From: an uncultured Parabacteroides sp.
GTDB taxonomy: Bacteria; Bacteroidota; Bacteroidia; Bacteroidales; Tannerellaceae
NCBI GenBank assembly: GCA_937894065.1
Contig: CALCST010000030.1
Span: forward strand, 1-64,000
Direction of reading: 5' to 3'
DNA length: 64,000 nt
The stretch's first letter is position 1, and each line of letters starts with the position of its first letter. Both the position numbers and the translations under genes were made by a program. Under the pieces are notes generated by a model. That model saw nothing but the letters and a program-made list of their open reading frames with translations, was not told the DNA's origin and did no database searches. Below, in pieces: positions 17,338 to 26,118 of this stretch.

Positions 17338-19623
17338 ATGGCAAAATCAATAAAAGAAGAAGCACTTCGCTACCATTCTGAGGGAAAACCTGGAAAAATC
17401 GAAGTGGTGCCAACTAAGCCTTATAGTACACAAGCAGACTTATCATTGGCTTATTCTCCTGGTGTGGCTGAGCCTTGCCTGGAAATTGAAAAAGATTCTC
17501 ACAGTGCATACGATTATACTGCTAAGGGAAACCTTGTGGCTGTTATCTCAAACGGAACAGCAGTTCTGGGGTTGGGTGATATAGGTCCTTTGGCAGGAAA
17601 GCCAGTTATGGAAGGAAAAGGTTTGCTTTTCAAGATTTTTGCAGGTATTGACGTGTTTGACATTGAAGTTGATCAGAAAGATCCTCAGAAATTCATTGAA
17701 ACAGTAAAGGCTATCGCTCCTACATTTGGCGGTATTAACCTTGAGGATATCAAGGCTCCGGAATGTTTTGAGATTGAAACAAGACTGAAGGAAGAACTTG
17801 ATATTCCTGTAATGCACGACGACCAGCATGGAACTGCAATTATTTCGGGCGCAGGTTTGATAAATGCCCTTGAGATTGCAGGCAAGAAAATTGAAGATGT
17901 CAAGATTGTGGTCAACGGTGCCGGTGCCGCTTCTATCTCATGTACTAAATTGTATGTGATGCTTGGCGCACGCAAGGAAAATATTGTAATGTGCGACAGT
18001 AAAGGTGTAATCTCCACTCATCGTACAGACTTGAACGCAGCTAAGCGTGAGTTTGCAACCGACCGTGATATTAAGACTCTTCAGGAAGCAGTTGTTGGCG
18101 CTGATGTATTCCTTGGTCTGTCTGTTGCCGATGTTCTTACACAGGACATGGTAAGAAGCATGAATGAAAACCCTATTGTTTTCGCTTTGGCAAATCCTAA
18201 TCCGGAAATATCATATGCTGACGCTATGGCTTCACGTGAGGATATTATTTTCGCAACAGGACGTTCGGACTATCCTAATCAGATAAACAACGTACTTGGA
18301 TTCCCGTATATTTTCCGTGGTGCGTTGGATACACACGCAAAAGCTATCAATGAAGAAATGAAACTTGCAGCAGTGTATGCAATTGCCAAATTGGCAAAAG
18401 AACCAGTTCCAGATGTAGTCAATGCAGCTTACAAATTGAAGAGAACTACATTCGGACGTGATTATATTTTGCCTAAAGCTCTTGACCCACGTTTGCTGAC
18501 TCGAGTTTCATGCGCGGTGGCAAAAGCTGCTATGGAATCAGGCGTGGCAAGAAAAGACATTACAGACTGGGATGCATACGCAAATCATTTGCGTGAAATG
18601 ATGGGATATGACAACAAGCTTTTGCGCTCGTTCACAGAAATGGCCAAGGCTAATCCTAAACGTGTGGTATTTGCCGAAGCTAACCATATCAATATGCTCA
18701 AGGCTGCTGTTGAGGCTAAGGCAGAAGGCATTTGTCATCCTATTCTTCTTGGAAACTGGGATTATCTTCAGAAACTTGCAGCTGAGGAAAATTTAAGTCT
18801 TGAAGGCATTGAAATCATCAATATGCGTTCAGACGGAGAAACCGAGCGCCGTCAGCGTTATGCAGAATTGCTTGCCAAGAAGAAAGCACGCCAGGGCGTT
18901 ACATATTCTGAAGCTTATGAGAATATGTTCGACCGCAACACTTTCGGTATGATGATGGTTGAAACAGGCGATGCCGATGCATTTATCACCGGTGTTTATA
19001 GCCGTTATTCTGAAGTGAGCCGTATTGCTGAAGAGGTAATCGGAATACGTCCGACATACAAGCACTTTGGCGCAATGCATATTATAACAGGAAAGAAAGG
19101 AACATACTTCCTTGCAGATACATTGATTAATCGCCATCCAACAACAGAAGTGCTGATTGATATAGCACGTCTTACACATGACGCAGTGAAATTCTTTGCT
19201 CACGAACCGGTTATGGCAATGTTGTCATATTCTAATTTCGGCGCAGACAAGGAAGGCAGTCCTCTGACTGTTCATAATGCAATCAAATATTTGCATGAAA
19301 CATATCCGGAAATGGATGTGGACGGAGAAATGCAGGTAGGTTTTGCATTGGATAAGAAATTGCGTGATAAAACATATCCGTTCAACAAGCTGGCAGGAAA
19401 GGATGTGAATACTTTGGTGTTCCCGAATTTGAGTTCTGCAAACAGCGCATACAAACTTTTGTTGGAAATGGGTGTTGCCGAAAGTATCGGTCCTATTCAG
19501 ATGGGATTGAACAAGCCTATACACTTTACAGATGTTGAAAGCTCAACACGTGATATCTTGAATCTTACTACAGTTGCTGTTGTTGATGCTATTGTTCAGG
19601 AGCAGATTGAAAAAGGAAAATAA
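17338..19623 (+). CDS. maeB: NADP-dependent malic enzyme with phosphotransacetylase-like domain
   Basis: 761 aa. Residues ~1-420 are malic enzyme: YSPGVAEPC, a GDIGPLAGKPVMEGKG stretch, HDDQHGTA, and the NAD(P)-binding VVNGAGAASIS. Residues ~430-760 form a phosphate acetyl/butyryl transferase (PTA) domain, the standard MaeB fusion of ~760 aa. It decarboxylates malate to pyruvate. The PTA part is usually regulatory (acetyl-CoA binding). It has its own promoter and is separated from gdhA by a terminator. Its TAA stop overlaps the left end of a complete family A repeat. Confidence 0.95.
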   Translation: MAKSIKEEALRYHSEGKPGKIEVVPTKPYSTQADLSLAYSPGVAEPCLEIEKDSHSAYDYTAKGNLVAVISNGTAVLGLGDIGPLAGKPVMEGKGLLFKIFAGIDVFDIEVDQKDPQKFIETVKAIAPTFGGINLEDIKAPECFEIETRLKEELDIPVMHDDQHGTAIISGAGLINALEIAGKKIEDVKIVVNGAGAASISCTKLYVMLGARKENIVMCDSKGVISTHRTDLNAAKREFATDRDIKTLQEAVVGADVFLGLSVADVLTQDMVRSMNENPIVFALANPNPEISYADAMASREDIIFATGRSDYPNQINNVLGFPYIFRGALDTHAKAINEEMKLAAVYAIAKLAKEPVPDVVNAAYKLKRTTFGRDYILPKALDPRLLTRVSCAVAKAAMESGVARKDITDWDAYANHLREMMGYDNKLLRSFTEMAKANPKRVVFAEANHINMLKAAVEAKAEGICHPILLGNWDYLQKLAAEENLSLEGIEIINMRSDGETERRQRYAELLAKKKARQGVTYSEAYENMFDRNTFGMMMVETGDADAFITGVYSRYSEVSRIAEEVIGIRPTYKHFGAMHIITGKKGTYFLADTLINRHPTTEVLIDIARLTHDAVKFFAHEPVMAMLSYSNFGADKEGSPLTVHNAIKYLHETYPEMDVDGEMQVGFALDKKLRDKTYPFNKLAGKDVNTLVFPNLSSANSAYKLLLEMGVAESIGPIQMGLNKPIHFTDVESSTRDILNLTTVAVVDAIVQEQIEKGK

Positions 19624-19779
19624 TTCAAGTTTTGTAAGTTGCTCAACTTTCAGTTGTTAAGTTGACAAGGCTTCAGAGACAAGTTTACGATGTTAAAAAA
19701 CAGTTACTTCGTTCTTTATTATCTGAAAAAACTCTTGTAAACTAATTAACTGAAAGTTGAGCCAAACGAAACTTGAATT
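19622..19779. repeat. Family A palindromic repeat, complete copy 1
   Basis: 158 bp. The left end AATTCAAGTT uses the last two bases of the maeB stop, and the right end is AAACTTGAATT. The left arm has AGTTGACAAGGCTTCAGAGACA followed exactly 22 bp later by AGTTTACGATG. The right arm carries CTTGTAAACTAATTAACTGA and AAGTTGAG. The centre (about 19695-19730) is unrelated to the other copies. Confidence 0.88.
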
Positions 19780-19780
19780 A

Positions 19781-19788
19781 TATATTTG
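19781..19788 (+). promoter_or_regulatory. -7 element abutting the repeat, for the propeller lipoprotein
   Basis: TATATTTG begins two bases after the repeat's right end. TTGA of the repeat (19757-19760) is 20 bp upstream, at -33 spacing, so the repeat may supply part of this promoter. Confidence 0.5.
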
Positions 19789-19829
19789 TCCTCACTTAGT
19801 TTTATCCTATCAATACCGAATAATACGTT

Positions 19830-21026
19830 ATGAAAAAAATATATTGGCTTATTTTTATCTCTGCATTGTTGATTTCCGGTTGTAAAGAAGAACAGTCGGT
19901 GAGTGATTTGATTAGGGTTGATGTTTTAGATACATCTTATCCAGAAAAGGAGTTATTCATTCAAGATTTTATGGATGTAGAATATATTCCGCTGGAAACA
20001 ACCGATGAGTTTATAAACCAAGGTTTTGTGCAAGATGTAGGCGAGAAGTATATCCTGGTTAAAAATAGAAAAGATAATGGAGATGTCTTTGTGTATGATC
20101 GTAAAGGAAAAGCACTACATAAATTCAACAGAAAAGGACAAGGCCCGGAAGAATATGTTAATATATTGGGTATGGTTTTAGATGAAAAAAATGAGGAAAT
20201 TTTCATCAACTCACATCATACACAAAGGATTTTAGTATATGATTTATACGGAAATTATAAACGAACCCTTAAACATCAGGTTGGAAAAGGTTCTTTAGAA
20301 TCAAATCCATATAGTTCGGATTTGAGCTCAATTTATTTGGAAGTATATAATTATGATGATAATAATCTTATATGTTATGACTTTTTAGATGCTAAAACTC
20401 CTTTTGTTCTTGTTTCTAAAAAAGACGGAAGTATAACTAAGAAGATAAATATTCCATTTGATAAAAAAAAGATGGCAATAGCTTTTCGTAAAGATGAAAA
20501 CACAGGCTTAATAGCTTCTGCCAGTTTTGGTTTTTATCGAAGTATTCTATCGTTTCAAAAAAAATGGTTTCTTTTGGAATTTTCTTCTGATACTATTTAT
20601 CAGTTACTACAGGATTATAGTTTATCTCCGTTTATTGTGCGGACACCTTCAGTTGGTGATATGAATCCGGAAGTTTTTCTTATGATTCGTTTTCAATCTG
20701 ATCGTTATATTTTTATGGAAACGGTGAAAAATGAGTATGATTTTGAAAAGAATAGTGGTTTCCCTCGTACATTCTTGATGTATGACAAAAAGGAGAATGC
20801 TTTTTTTAACTATAAGGTTTTTAATGGTGATTATATTACTGAAAAAGAAATTTATATGAATGTCCTCAGACTTTTAGGTGGTAATATTGTAGCATGGGAT
20901 GAACTGGAAGCTGCTGATTTAATTGAATCACTTGAAAAAAATGAACTAAAAGGCGATTTGAAAGAAATAGCTGAAGGATTGACCGAAGATTCAAATCCGG
21001 TTATCATGATAATAAAGAATAAATAA
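19830..21026 (+). CDS. 6-bladed beta-propeller lipoprotein
   Basis: 398 aa. A lipobox (ISGC) puts the lipidated cysteine at residue 18. The body carries features of the Bacteroidales 6-bladed beta-propeller family: FMDVEYIPLETT near residue 48, blade segments such as VFVYDRKGKALHKFNRKGQGP, and repeated [I/V]-aromatic strands with DxxG turns. Members sit on the outer or inner membrane and are often near TonB systems. Here no SusC/D partner is adjacent and the role is unknown. It is translated from its own promoter and is not part of the arg operon downstream. Confidence 0.8.
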   Translation: MKKIYWLIFISALLISGCKEEQSVSDLIRVDVLDTSYPEKELFIQDFMDVEYIPLETTDEFINQGFVQDVGEKYILVKNRKDNGDVFVYDRKGKALHKFNRKGQGPEEYVNILGMVLDEKNEEIFINSHHTQRILVYDLYGNYKRTLKHQVGKGSLESNPYSSDLSSIYLEVYNYDDNNLICYDFLDAKTPFVLVSKKDGSITKKINIPFDKKKMAIAFRKDENTGLIASASFGFYRSILSFQKKWFLLEFSSDTIYQLLQDYSLSPFIVRTPSVGDMNPEVFLMIRFQSDRYIFMETVKNEYDFEKNSGFPRTFLMYDKKENAFFNYKVFNGDYITEKEIYMNVLRLLGGNIVAWDELEAADLIESLEKNELKGDLKEIAEGLTEDSNPVIMIIKNK

Positions 21027-21159
21027 TAGCATTTTATGAATTTAGTAAAGGTTTTACCCATATTACTGATTATGTAACATTGGGAAATTCTAATAATATA
21101 TCAATCTATTTGATTAAATAAGTATATTTACATCCGTCCCCGAAAAAAAATTCACTTAT

Positions 21160-21217
21160 ATGTATATTTATTCGTATTTATGCTTTATATTTGCAGTCGA
21201 TTTGAATAAATATACAT
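21160..21217. promoter_or_regulatory. argR control region: two inverted ArgR-box-like sites around a -7 element
   Basis: ATGTATATTTATTC (21160-21173) and its exact reverse complement GAATAAATATACAT (21204-21217) flank TATATTTG (21186-21193). The second site ends one base before the argR ATG. A weaker AGTATATTTACAT lies near 21121. AT-rich boxes containing GAATAA are typical of ArgR operators, so autoregulation of the arg operon is inferred. Confidence 0.65.
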
Positions 21218-21218
21218 T

Positions 21219-21674
21219 ATGAAGACAAAGCAGGAGAGACATGAGGCGATTTGCCGGATAATTCATGAAGAAGAAATAAGCAATCAGGAAGAACTGTTGA
21301 ACAGGTTGACCAAAGAAGGTTTCAACATTACACAGGCAACCCTTTCACGTGACATCCGTTCGCTTAAAATCGTGAAAGCTCATGGAACAAATGGCAATTA
21401 TGCCTATATAAGACCTCGTGCTGTAGTCCCGACTATTGATAATACACCGAAAGCTGTTCATAGTGATTCTTTGCCTTCAATTGAATTCTCAGGACATTTG
21501 GCTGTTATAAAGACCAAACCCGGATATGCGATGGGAATAGCTTCGGACATAGATTCCCAATCTCCTAAAGAAATACTGGGAACGATAGCCGGAGATGACA
21601 CAATATTGATAATTCCCCGCGAAGGCTACAGCCGTGACAGTGTGGTAAAAGCTTTGTCCAGATTTATTCATTGA
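21219..21674 (+). CDS. argR: Arginine repressor ArgR
   Basis: 151 aa, the usual ArgR length. The N-terminal winged helix contains SNQEELLNRLTKEGFNITQATLSRDIRSLKIVK-type residues (quoted in parts: TQATLSRDIR is the recognition helix). The C-terminal arginine-binding, hexamerisation domain ends with the GDDTILII segment. It is the first gene of an arg cluster with 70, 22 and -4 bp junctions. The control region upstream carries paired candidate ArgR boxes. In Bacteroidales argR commonly heads an argG/C/D cluster. Confidence 0.95.
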   Translation: MKTKQERHEAICRIIHEEEISNQEELLNRLTKEGFNITQATLSRDIRSLKIVKAHGTNGNYAYIRPRAVVPTIDNTPKAVHSDSLPSIEFSGHLAVIKTKPGYAMGIASDIDSQSPKEILGTIAGDDTILIIPREGYSRDSVVKALSRFIH

Positions 21675-21744
21675 TATTTATCCGTGTGGTATAAATCTTA
21701 ATTTTGATTGTTTAAAGAAAAGGTAAAAAAGATATTATAAAGAA

Positions 21745-22395
21745 ATGGAACAACAAACTGTTGATATTGATGTAATGGTGGCAGATGAAAGCCATGAAAA
21801 GTATGTAGATACTATTTTGGAGACTATTGAAGCTGCTGCCAAGGTTCGTGGAACAGGAATTGCAAAGCGTACCCATGAATATGTGGCACAAAAGATGAAA
21901 GAAGGAAAAGTTATCATTGCTCTTAATGGTGAAGAATTTGCCGGTTTTACGTATATCGAATCATGGGGCAACAAGCAATATGTTGCAACAAGTGGTTTGA
22001 TTGTTCCAGACAAGTTCCGTCATTTGGGATTGGCAAAACGAATCAAGCACGCCGCATTCCAGTTGGCCCGTCTTCGTTGGCCAAAGGCTAAGTTGTTTAG
22101 TCTTACTTCAGGCAGTGCCGTTATGAAGATGAATACTGAACTTGGTTATATGCCTGTGACTTTCGGTGATCTTACAGATGATGAAGCTTTCTGGAAAGGT
22201 TGCCAGGGTTGCATCAACCATGACGTTTTGGAAAGAACCGGACGCCGTTATTGCATTTGCACAGCAATGCTTTTCGACCCGGCTGATCCACGTTGCCTGA
22301 TGCACGAAGAATTGTTTGAAACTCTTCGTCGCCGCACAGAGCAAATCAGAGTTGAAATGGCAAACTCTGCAAAAGAACAATATATGAATAAATAA
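21745..22395 (+). CDS. GNAT N-acyltransferase in the arg operon (probable glutamate N-acyltransferase)
   Basis: 216 aa. The GNAT fold is suggested by a central ATSGLIVPDKFRHLGLAKRI stretch (the acyl-CoA-binding V-x-x-xR/HxxG region) and following helices. A Cys-containing C-terminal region has YCICTAMLFDPADPRC. It sits between argR and argG with short gaps, where the first step of arginine synthesis is expected to be encoded. In Bacteroides fragilis arginine is made through N-succinylated intermediates (succinylornithine transcarbamylase is known there), so succinyl-CoA may be the donor. That is an inference; acetyl-CoA is the alternative. Confidence 0.75.
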   Translation: MEQQTVDIDVMVADESHEKYVDTILETIEAAAKVRGTGIAKRTHEYVAQKMKEGKVIIALNGEEFAGFTYIESWGNKQYVATSGLIVPDKFRHLGLAKRIKHAAFQLARLRWPKAKLFSLTSGSAVMKMNTELGYMPVTFGDLTDDEAFWKGCQGCINHDVLERTGRRYCICTAMLFDPADPRCLMHEELFETLRRRTEQIRVEMANSAKEQYMNK

Positions 22396-22417
22396 AAAAC
22401 AAGAAACTATAAGAACC

Positions 22418-23629
22418 ATGGAAGAAAAAAAGAAAAAAGTTGTAGTAGCATTTAGCGGAGGTTTGGACACTTCGTTCACAGTTATGTATTTGGCAAAAGA
22501 AAAAGGCTATGAAGTTTATGCCGCATGTGCCAACACTGGAGGTTTCAGTGAAGAACAGCTTAAGCAGAATGAAGAAAATGCCTACAAGCTTGGCGCTGTT
22601 AAATATGTAACTTTGGATGTTACAAAAGAATATTATGAAAAAAGCTTGAAATATATGGTTTACGGAAATGTTCTTCGTAACGGAACATATCCTATTTCTG
22701 TAAGCTCAGAACGTATATTCCAGGCATTGGCAATCGCACGTTATGCAAAGGAAATTGGAGCTGATGCAATTGCTCATGGTTCAACTGGTGCAGGTAACGA
22801 CCAGGTTCGTTTTGACATGACATTCCTTGTTATGGCTCCTGGCGTTGAAATCATCACTCTTACTCGCGATATGACTCTTACTCGCGAATATGAAATCAAT
22901 TACTTGAATGAACACGGATTCGCTGCTGATTTCGCTAAATTGAAATATTCTTATAATGTTGGTATTTGGGGAACTTCAATCTGCGGCGGCGAAATCTTGG
23001 ATTCAACTCAGGGCTTGCCTGAAACTGCATACTTGAAGCAGATTACTAAAGAAGGAAGCGAACAGCTTAAGCTTGAATTCGTGAAAGGTGAATTGCATGC
23101 AGTCAATGGCGAAGTATTCGAAGATAAGATTGCCGCAATCCAGAAAGTAGAAGAAATTGGTGCTGCTTACGGAATCGGCCGTGATATGCACGTTGGCGAC
23201 ACAATCATCGGTATCAAAGGCCGTGTAGGTTTTGAAGCAGCTGCTCCAATGTTGATTATCGGTGCTCACCGCTTCCTTGAAAAATATACATTGAGTAAAT
23301 GGCAGCAGTACTGGAAAGACCAGGTTGCAAACTGGTACGGAATGTTCCTTCACGAAAGCCAGTATCTCGAACCGGTTATGCGTGATATCGAAGCAATGCT
23401 TACAGAATCTCAGCGTAACGTAAACGGTACAGTTATCCTTGAGCTTCGTCCTCACTCATTCTCAACAGTCGGTGTTGACTCAAAAGACGACTTGGTTAAG
23501 AACAAGTTCGGTGAATATGGCGAAACACAGAAAGGCTGGACTGCCGACGACGCAAAAGGCTTCATCAAAGTTCTTTCAACTCCTTTGCGTGCTTATTATG
23601 CTAATCATAAAGACGAGGAAACACTATGA
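22418..23629 (+). CDS. argG: Argininosuccinate synthase
   Basis: 403 aa. The PP-loop ATP-binding motif AFSGGLDTSF is at residues ~11-20. HGSTGAGNDQVRFD and the GGEILDSTQ-type segment are typical of the family. It joins citrulline and aspartate using ATP. Its stop codon overlaps the argC start by 4 bp (ATGA), so the two genes are translationally coupled. The C-terminal part (GVDSKDDLVKNKFGEYGE) fits the Bacteroidota version of the enzyme. Confidence 0.95.
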   Translation: MEEKKKKVVVAFSGGLDTSFTVMYLAKEKGYEVYAACANTGGFSEEQLKQNEENAYKLGAVKYVTLDVTKEYYEKSLKYMVYGNVLRNGTYPISVSSERIFQALAIARYAKEIGADAIAHGSTGAGNDQVRFDMTFLVMAPGVEIITLTRDMTLTREYEINYLNEHGFAADFAKLKYSYNVGIWGTSICGGEILDSTQGLPETAYLKQITKEGSEQLKLEFVKGELHAVNGEVFEDKIAAIQKVEEIGAAYGIGRDMHVGDTIIGIKGRVGFEAAAPMLIIGAHRFLEKYTLSKWQQYWKDQVANWYGMFLHESQYLEPVMRDIEAMLTESQRNVNGTVILELRPHSFSTVGVDSKDDLVKNKFGEYGETQKGWTADDAKGFIKVLSTPLRAYYANHKDEETL

Positions 23630-24594
23630 TTAAAGTAGGTATTGTTGGTGGTGCCGGCTATACTGCCGGCGAGTTGATTCGTCTTCTTATTAATCATCCG
23701 GATGTTGAGATTGTTTTCATAAACAGCTCAAGTAATGCCGGAAACAAGATAACTGATGTTCACAGCGGATTGTATGGCGAAACAGATTTGGTTTTCACAA
23801 GCGAATTGCCTTTGAATGATATCGACTGTCTGTTCTTCTGTACGGCCCATGGTGACACTCGCAAGTTTATGGAAAGCCATACAGTTCCTGAATCTGTAAA
23901 GATTGTGGACTTGAGTATGGACTATCGTATCGAGAGCCCGGAACACGACTTCGTGTATGGTCTTCCTGAATTGAACCGCCGTCGCATCTGCAATGCTCAG
24001 CATATTGCAAATCCGGGTTGTTTTGCTACATGTATCCAGCTTGCAGTTCTGCCGCTTGCAAAACATCTGATGCTTAATTCTGAGCTTCATGTGAATGCTA
24101 TCACCGGCTCAACAGGCGCGGGAGTGAAGCCGTCATCTACATCTCACTTCAGCTGGAGAAACGACAATATATCAATATACAAGCCGTTCACACACCAGCA
24201 CTTGGCTGAGATTACACAGAGCCTCACTCAGTTGCAGAACAGCTTCAGCAGCCGAATCAATTTCATTCCGGTTCGCGGTAATTTCTCTCGTGGAATTTTT
24301 GCGACAACTTATATTGACTGTAAAATTGAAATGGATGAAATCAAACGCATATATGAAGAATATTATGCCGACCATTCATTCACTTTCATTACAGACAAGA
24401 ATCCGGATTTGAAACAGGTTGTGAATACAAACAAATGTTTGCTTCACCTCCAGAAAATCGACAACAAGCTGCTTATCATATCAATGATTGACAACTTGCT
24501 GAAAGGCGCCAGCGGACAGGCAGTTCACAATATGAACCTTCTGTTCGGCCTTGAAGAAACAGTTGGCTTGCATCTTAAGCCATCTGCGTTCTGA
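23626..24594 (+). CDS. argC: N-acetyl(succinyl)-gamma-glutamyl-phosphate reductase
   Basis: 322 aa. The N-terminal Rossmann start GIVGGAGYTAGELIRLL and the catalytic-cysteine motif NPGCFAT (around residue 126) identify ArgC. The C-terminus has GASGQAVHNMN. It overlaps argG by 4 bp. It reduces the acylglutamyl phosphate to the semialdehyde; whether the acyl group is acetyl or succinyl depends on the operon's acyltransferase. A family A palindrome separates it from argD. Confidence 0.95.
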   Translation: MIKVGIVGGAGYTAGELIRLLINHPDVEIVFINSSSNAGNKITDVHSGLYGETDLVFTSELPLNDIDCLFFCTAHGDTRKFMESHTVPESVKIVDLSMDYRIESPEHDFVYGLPELNRRRICNAQHIANPGCFATCIQLAVLPLAKHLMLNSELHVNAITGSTGAGVKPSSTSHFSWRNDNISIYKPFTHQHLAEITQSLTQLQNSFSSRINFIPVRGNFSRGIFATTYIDCKIEMDEIKRIYEEYYADHSFTFITDKNPDLKQVVNTNKCLLHLQKIDNKLLIISMIDNLLKGASGQAVHNMNLLFGLEETVGLHLKPSAF

Positions 24595-24603
24595 TAAAAG
24601 ATT

Positions 24604-24685
24604 ATTCAAGTTGACGAGGGAACGAGTTGACAAGTAAACAAGATTTGTTTCGCCTTGTCAACTTGTCTCTGATGTCTTGTTAACT
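24604..24685. repeat. Family A repeat, compact copy between argC and argD
   Basis: AGTTGACGAGGGAACGAGTTGACAAG (24610-24634) faces CTTGTCAACTTGTCTCTGATG and TCTTGTTAACT (24653-24684). It forms a strong stem-loop but lacks the terminal AATTCAAGTTT arms, apart from ATTCAAG at 24604. Confidence 0.8.
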
Positions 24686-24704
24686 AAAAAAACATCTTTG
24701 AGAA

Positions 24705-25832
24705 ATGAAACTATTTGATGTATATCCATTATTTAATATAGAAATCGTTAAAGGTCGTGGCTGCCATGTCTGGGACAGCGAAGGCACAGAATATTTGGAC
24801 CTTTACGGTGGTCATGCTGTTATATCTGTCGGCCACAGTCACCCAGTCTATGTCAAGGCTATAACAGAACAGGTGAATAATTTGGGTTTCTATTCAAACT
24901 CAGTAATCAACTCACTTCAGCAGAAACTTGCCGACAAACTTGGCGCAGCTTCCGGCTATGACGATTATTCTTTGTTCCTTATCAACTCAGGAGCAGAAGC
25001 TAATGAAAATGCCTTGAAACTTGCTTCATTCCACAACGGAAAGAAACGCGTCCTGGCTTTCAAGCACTCATTCCACGGACGTACTTCGGCAGCAGTGCGA
25101 GTAACCGACAATCCTAAGATTATCGCCCCTGTCAATGAAGACCTGGCTGTGACATATCTCGAACTAAACGACGCCCAGGCAGTTGAGGAAGAATTGAAGA
25201 AAGGCGATGTTTCTTCAGTTATCATTGAAGGCATTCAGGGAGTTGGCGGAATTCAGTTGCCGACAGATGATTTCATGAAACAGCTTCGTGAACTTACAAC
25301 ACAATATGGCGCTTGTCTTATCGTTGACGAAATCCAGTCCGGATACGGAAGAAGCGGTAAATTCTTTGCACATCAGTATGCCGGAATCAGACCGGATATC
25401 ATTACTGTTGCAAAAGGTATCGCAAACGGATTCCCGATGGGCGCAGTATTGATCAGTCCGATATTCAAGCCTTCATATGGAATGCTGGGAACAACATTCG
25501 GCGGAAATCATCTTGCATGTGCTGCCGCAATTGCAGTTCTTGATATAATGAAAGAAGAAAACCTTGTGGCAAATGCCGAAAAGGTCGGAAAATATCTGAT
25601 GGACGAATTGCAGAAATTCCCGGGAATCAAGGAAGTCAGAGGCCGTGGTCTGATGATTGGTATCGAGTTTGAAGAGTCAATCAAGGAAATCCGCTCAAAA
25701 CTTCTGTTCGAAGAAAAAGTATTCACCGGAGTAGCCGGAATGCATACAATCCGTTTGTTGCCACCTTTGTGTCTGACAATGGACGAAGCAGCAGAATTCA
25801 TCGCCCGTTTCCGCAAGGTGTTGGGATTGTGA
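24705..25832 (+). CDS. argD: Acetyl(succinyl)ornithine aminotransferase
   Basis: 375 aa. A class III aminotransferase: FLINSGAEANENALKLA, HSFHGRTSAA, the VDEIQSGYGRSGKFFAHQ stretch with the conserved Asp, and the PLP lysine in VAKGIANGFPMGA. It converts acylglutamate semialdehyde to acylornithine. It is downstream of argC in the same direction, with a ~110 bp repeat-containing gap that may reduce read-through. The last step genes (argF, argH) and argB are not in this window. Confidence 0.95.
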   Translation: MKLFDVYPLFNIEIVKGRGCHVWDSEGTEYLDLYGGHAVISVGHSHPVYVKAITEQVNNLGFYSNSVINSLQQKLADKLGAASGYDDYSLFLINSGAEANENALKLASFHNGKKRVLAFKHSFHGRTSAAVRVTDNPKIIAPVNEDLAVTYLELNDAQAVEEELKKGDVSSVIIEGIQGVGGIQLPTDDFMKQLRELTTQYGACLIVDEIQSGYGRSGKFFAHQYAGIRPDIITVAKGIANGFPMGAVLISPIFKPSYGMLGTTFGGNHLACAAAIAVLDIMKEENLVANAEKVGKYLMDELQKFPGIKEVRGRGLMIGIEFEESIKEIRSKLLFEEKVFTGVAGMHTIRLLPPLCLTMDEAAEFIARFRKVLGL

Positions 25833-25853
25833 TTCAGCTGACGAGGCAAATTT

Positions 25854-25935
25854 AAACACAGAGTCACGGAGTTACAGAGTTTATATAATGTTAATGCATA
25901 ATATATTTTCTCTGTGTCTTTGTGGCTCTGTGTTT
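25854..25935. repeat. Family B palindrome, copy 1
   Basis: 26-bp arms: AAACACAGAGTCACGGAG... at 25854-25879 and ...GTGGCTCTGTGTTT at 25910-25935, with several mismatches. The loop contains GCATAATATATT. It shares structure with 36106-36179. Confidence 0.8.
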
Positions 25936-26118
25936 TATTATATTTATTTTGATACACACCTGCTTCTATATTAACGCCACTCAAATACTTTTGGCTGAAC
26001 CTCCCTTCATACCAACAACCATATTAACACCTCAACTTAAAATAACATTTTCTTGTAAACCTTGATTGAAATTCGTTTCTTTGCTGTGAATATAATGTCA
26101 AATCTTAATTTATAAACC

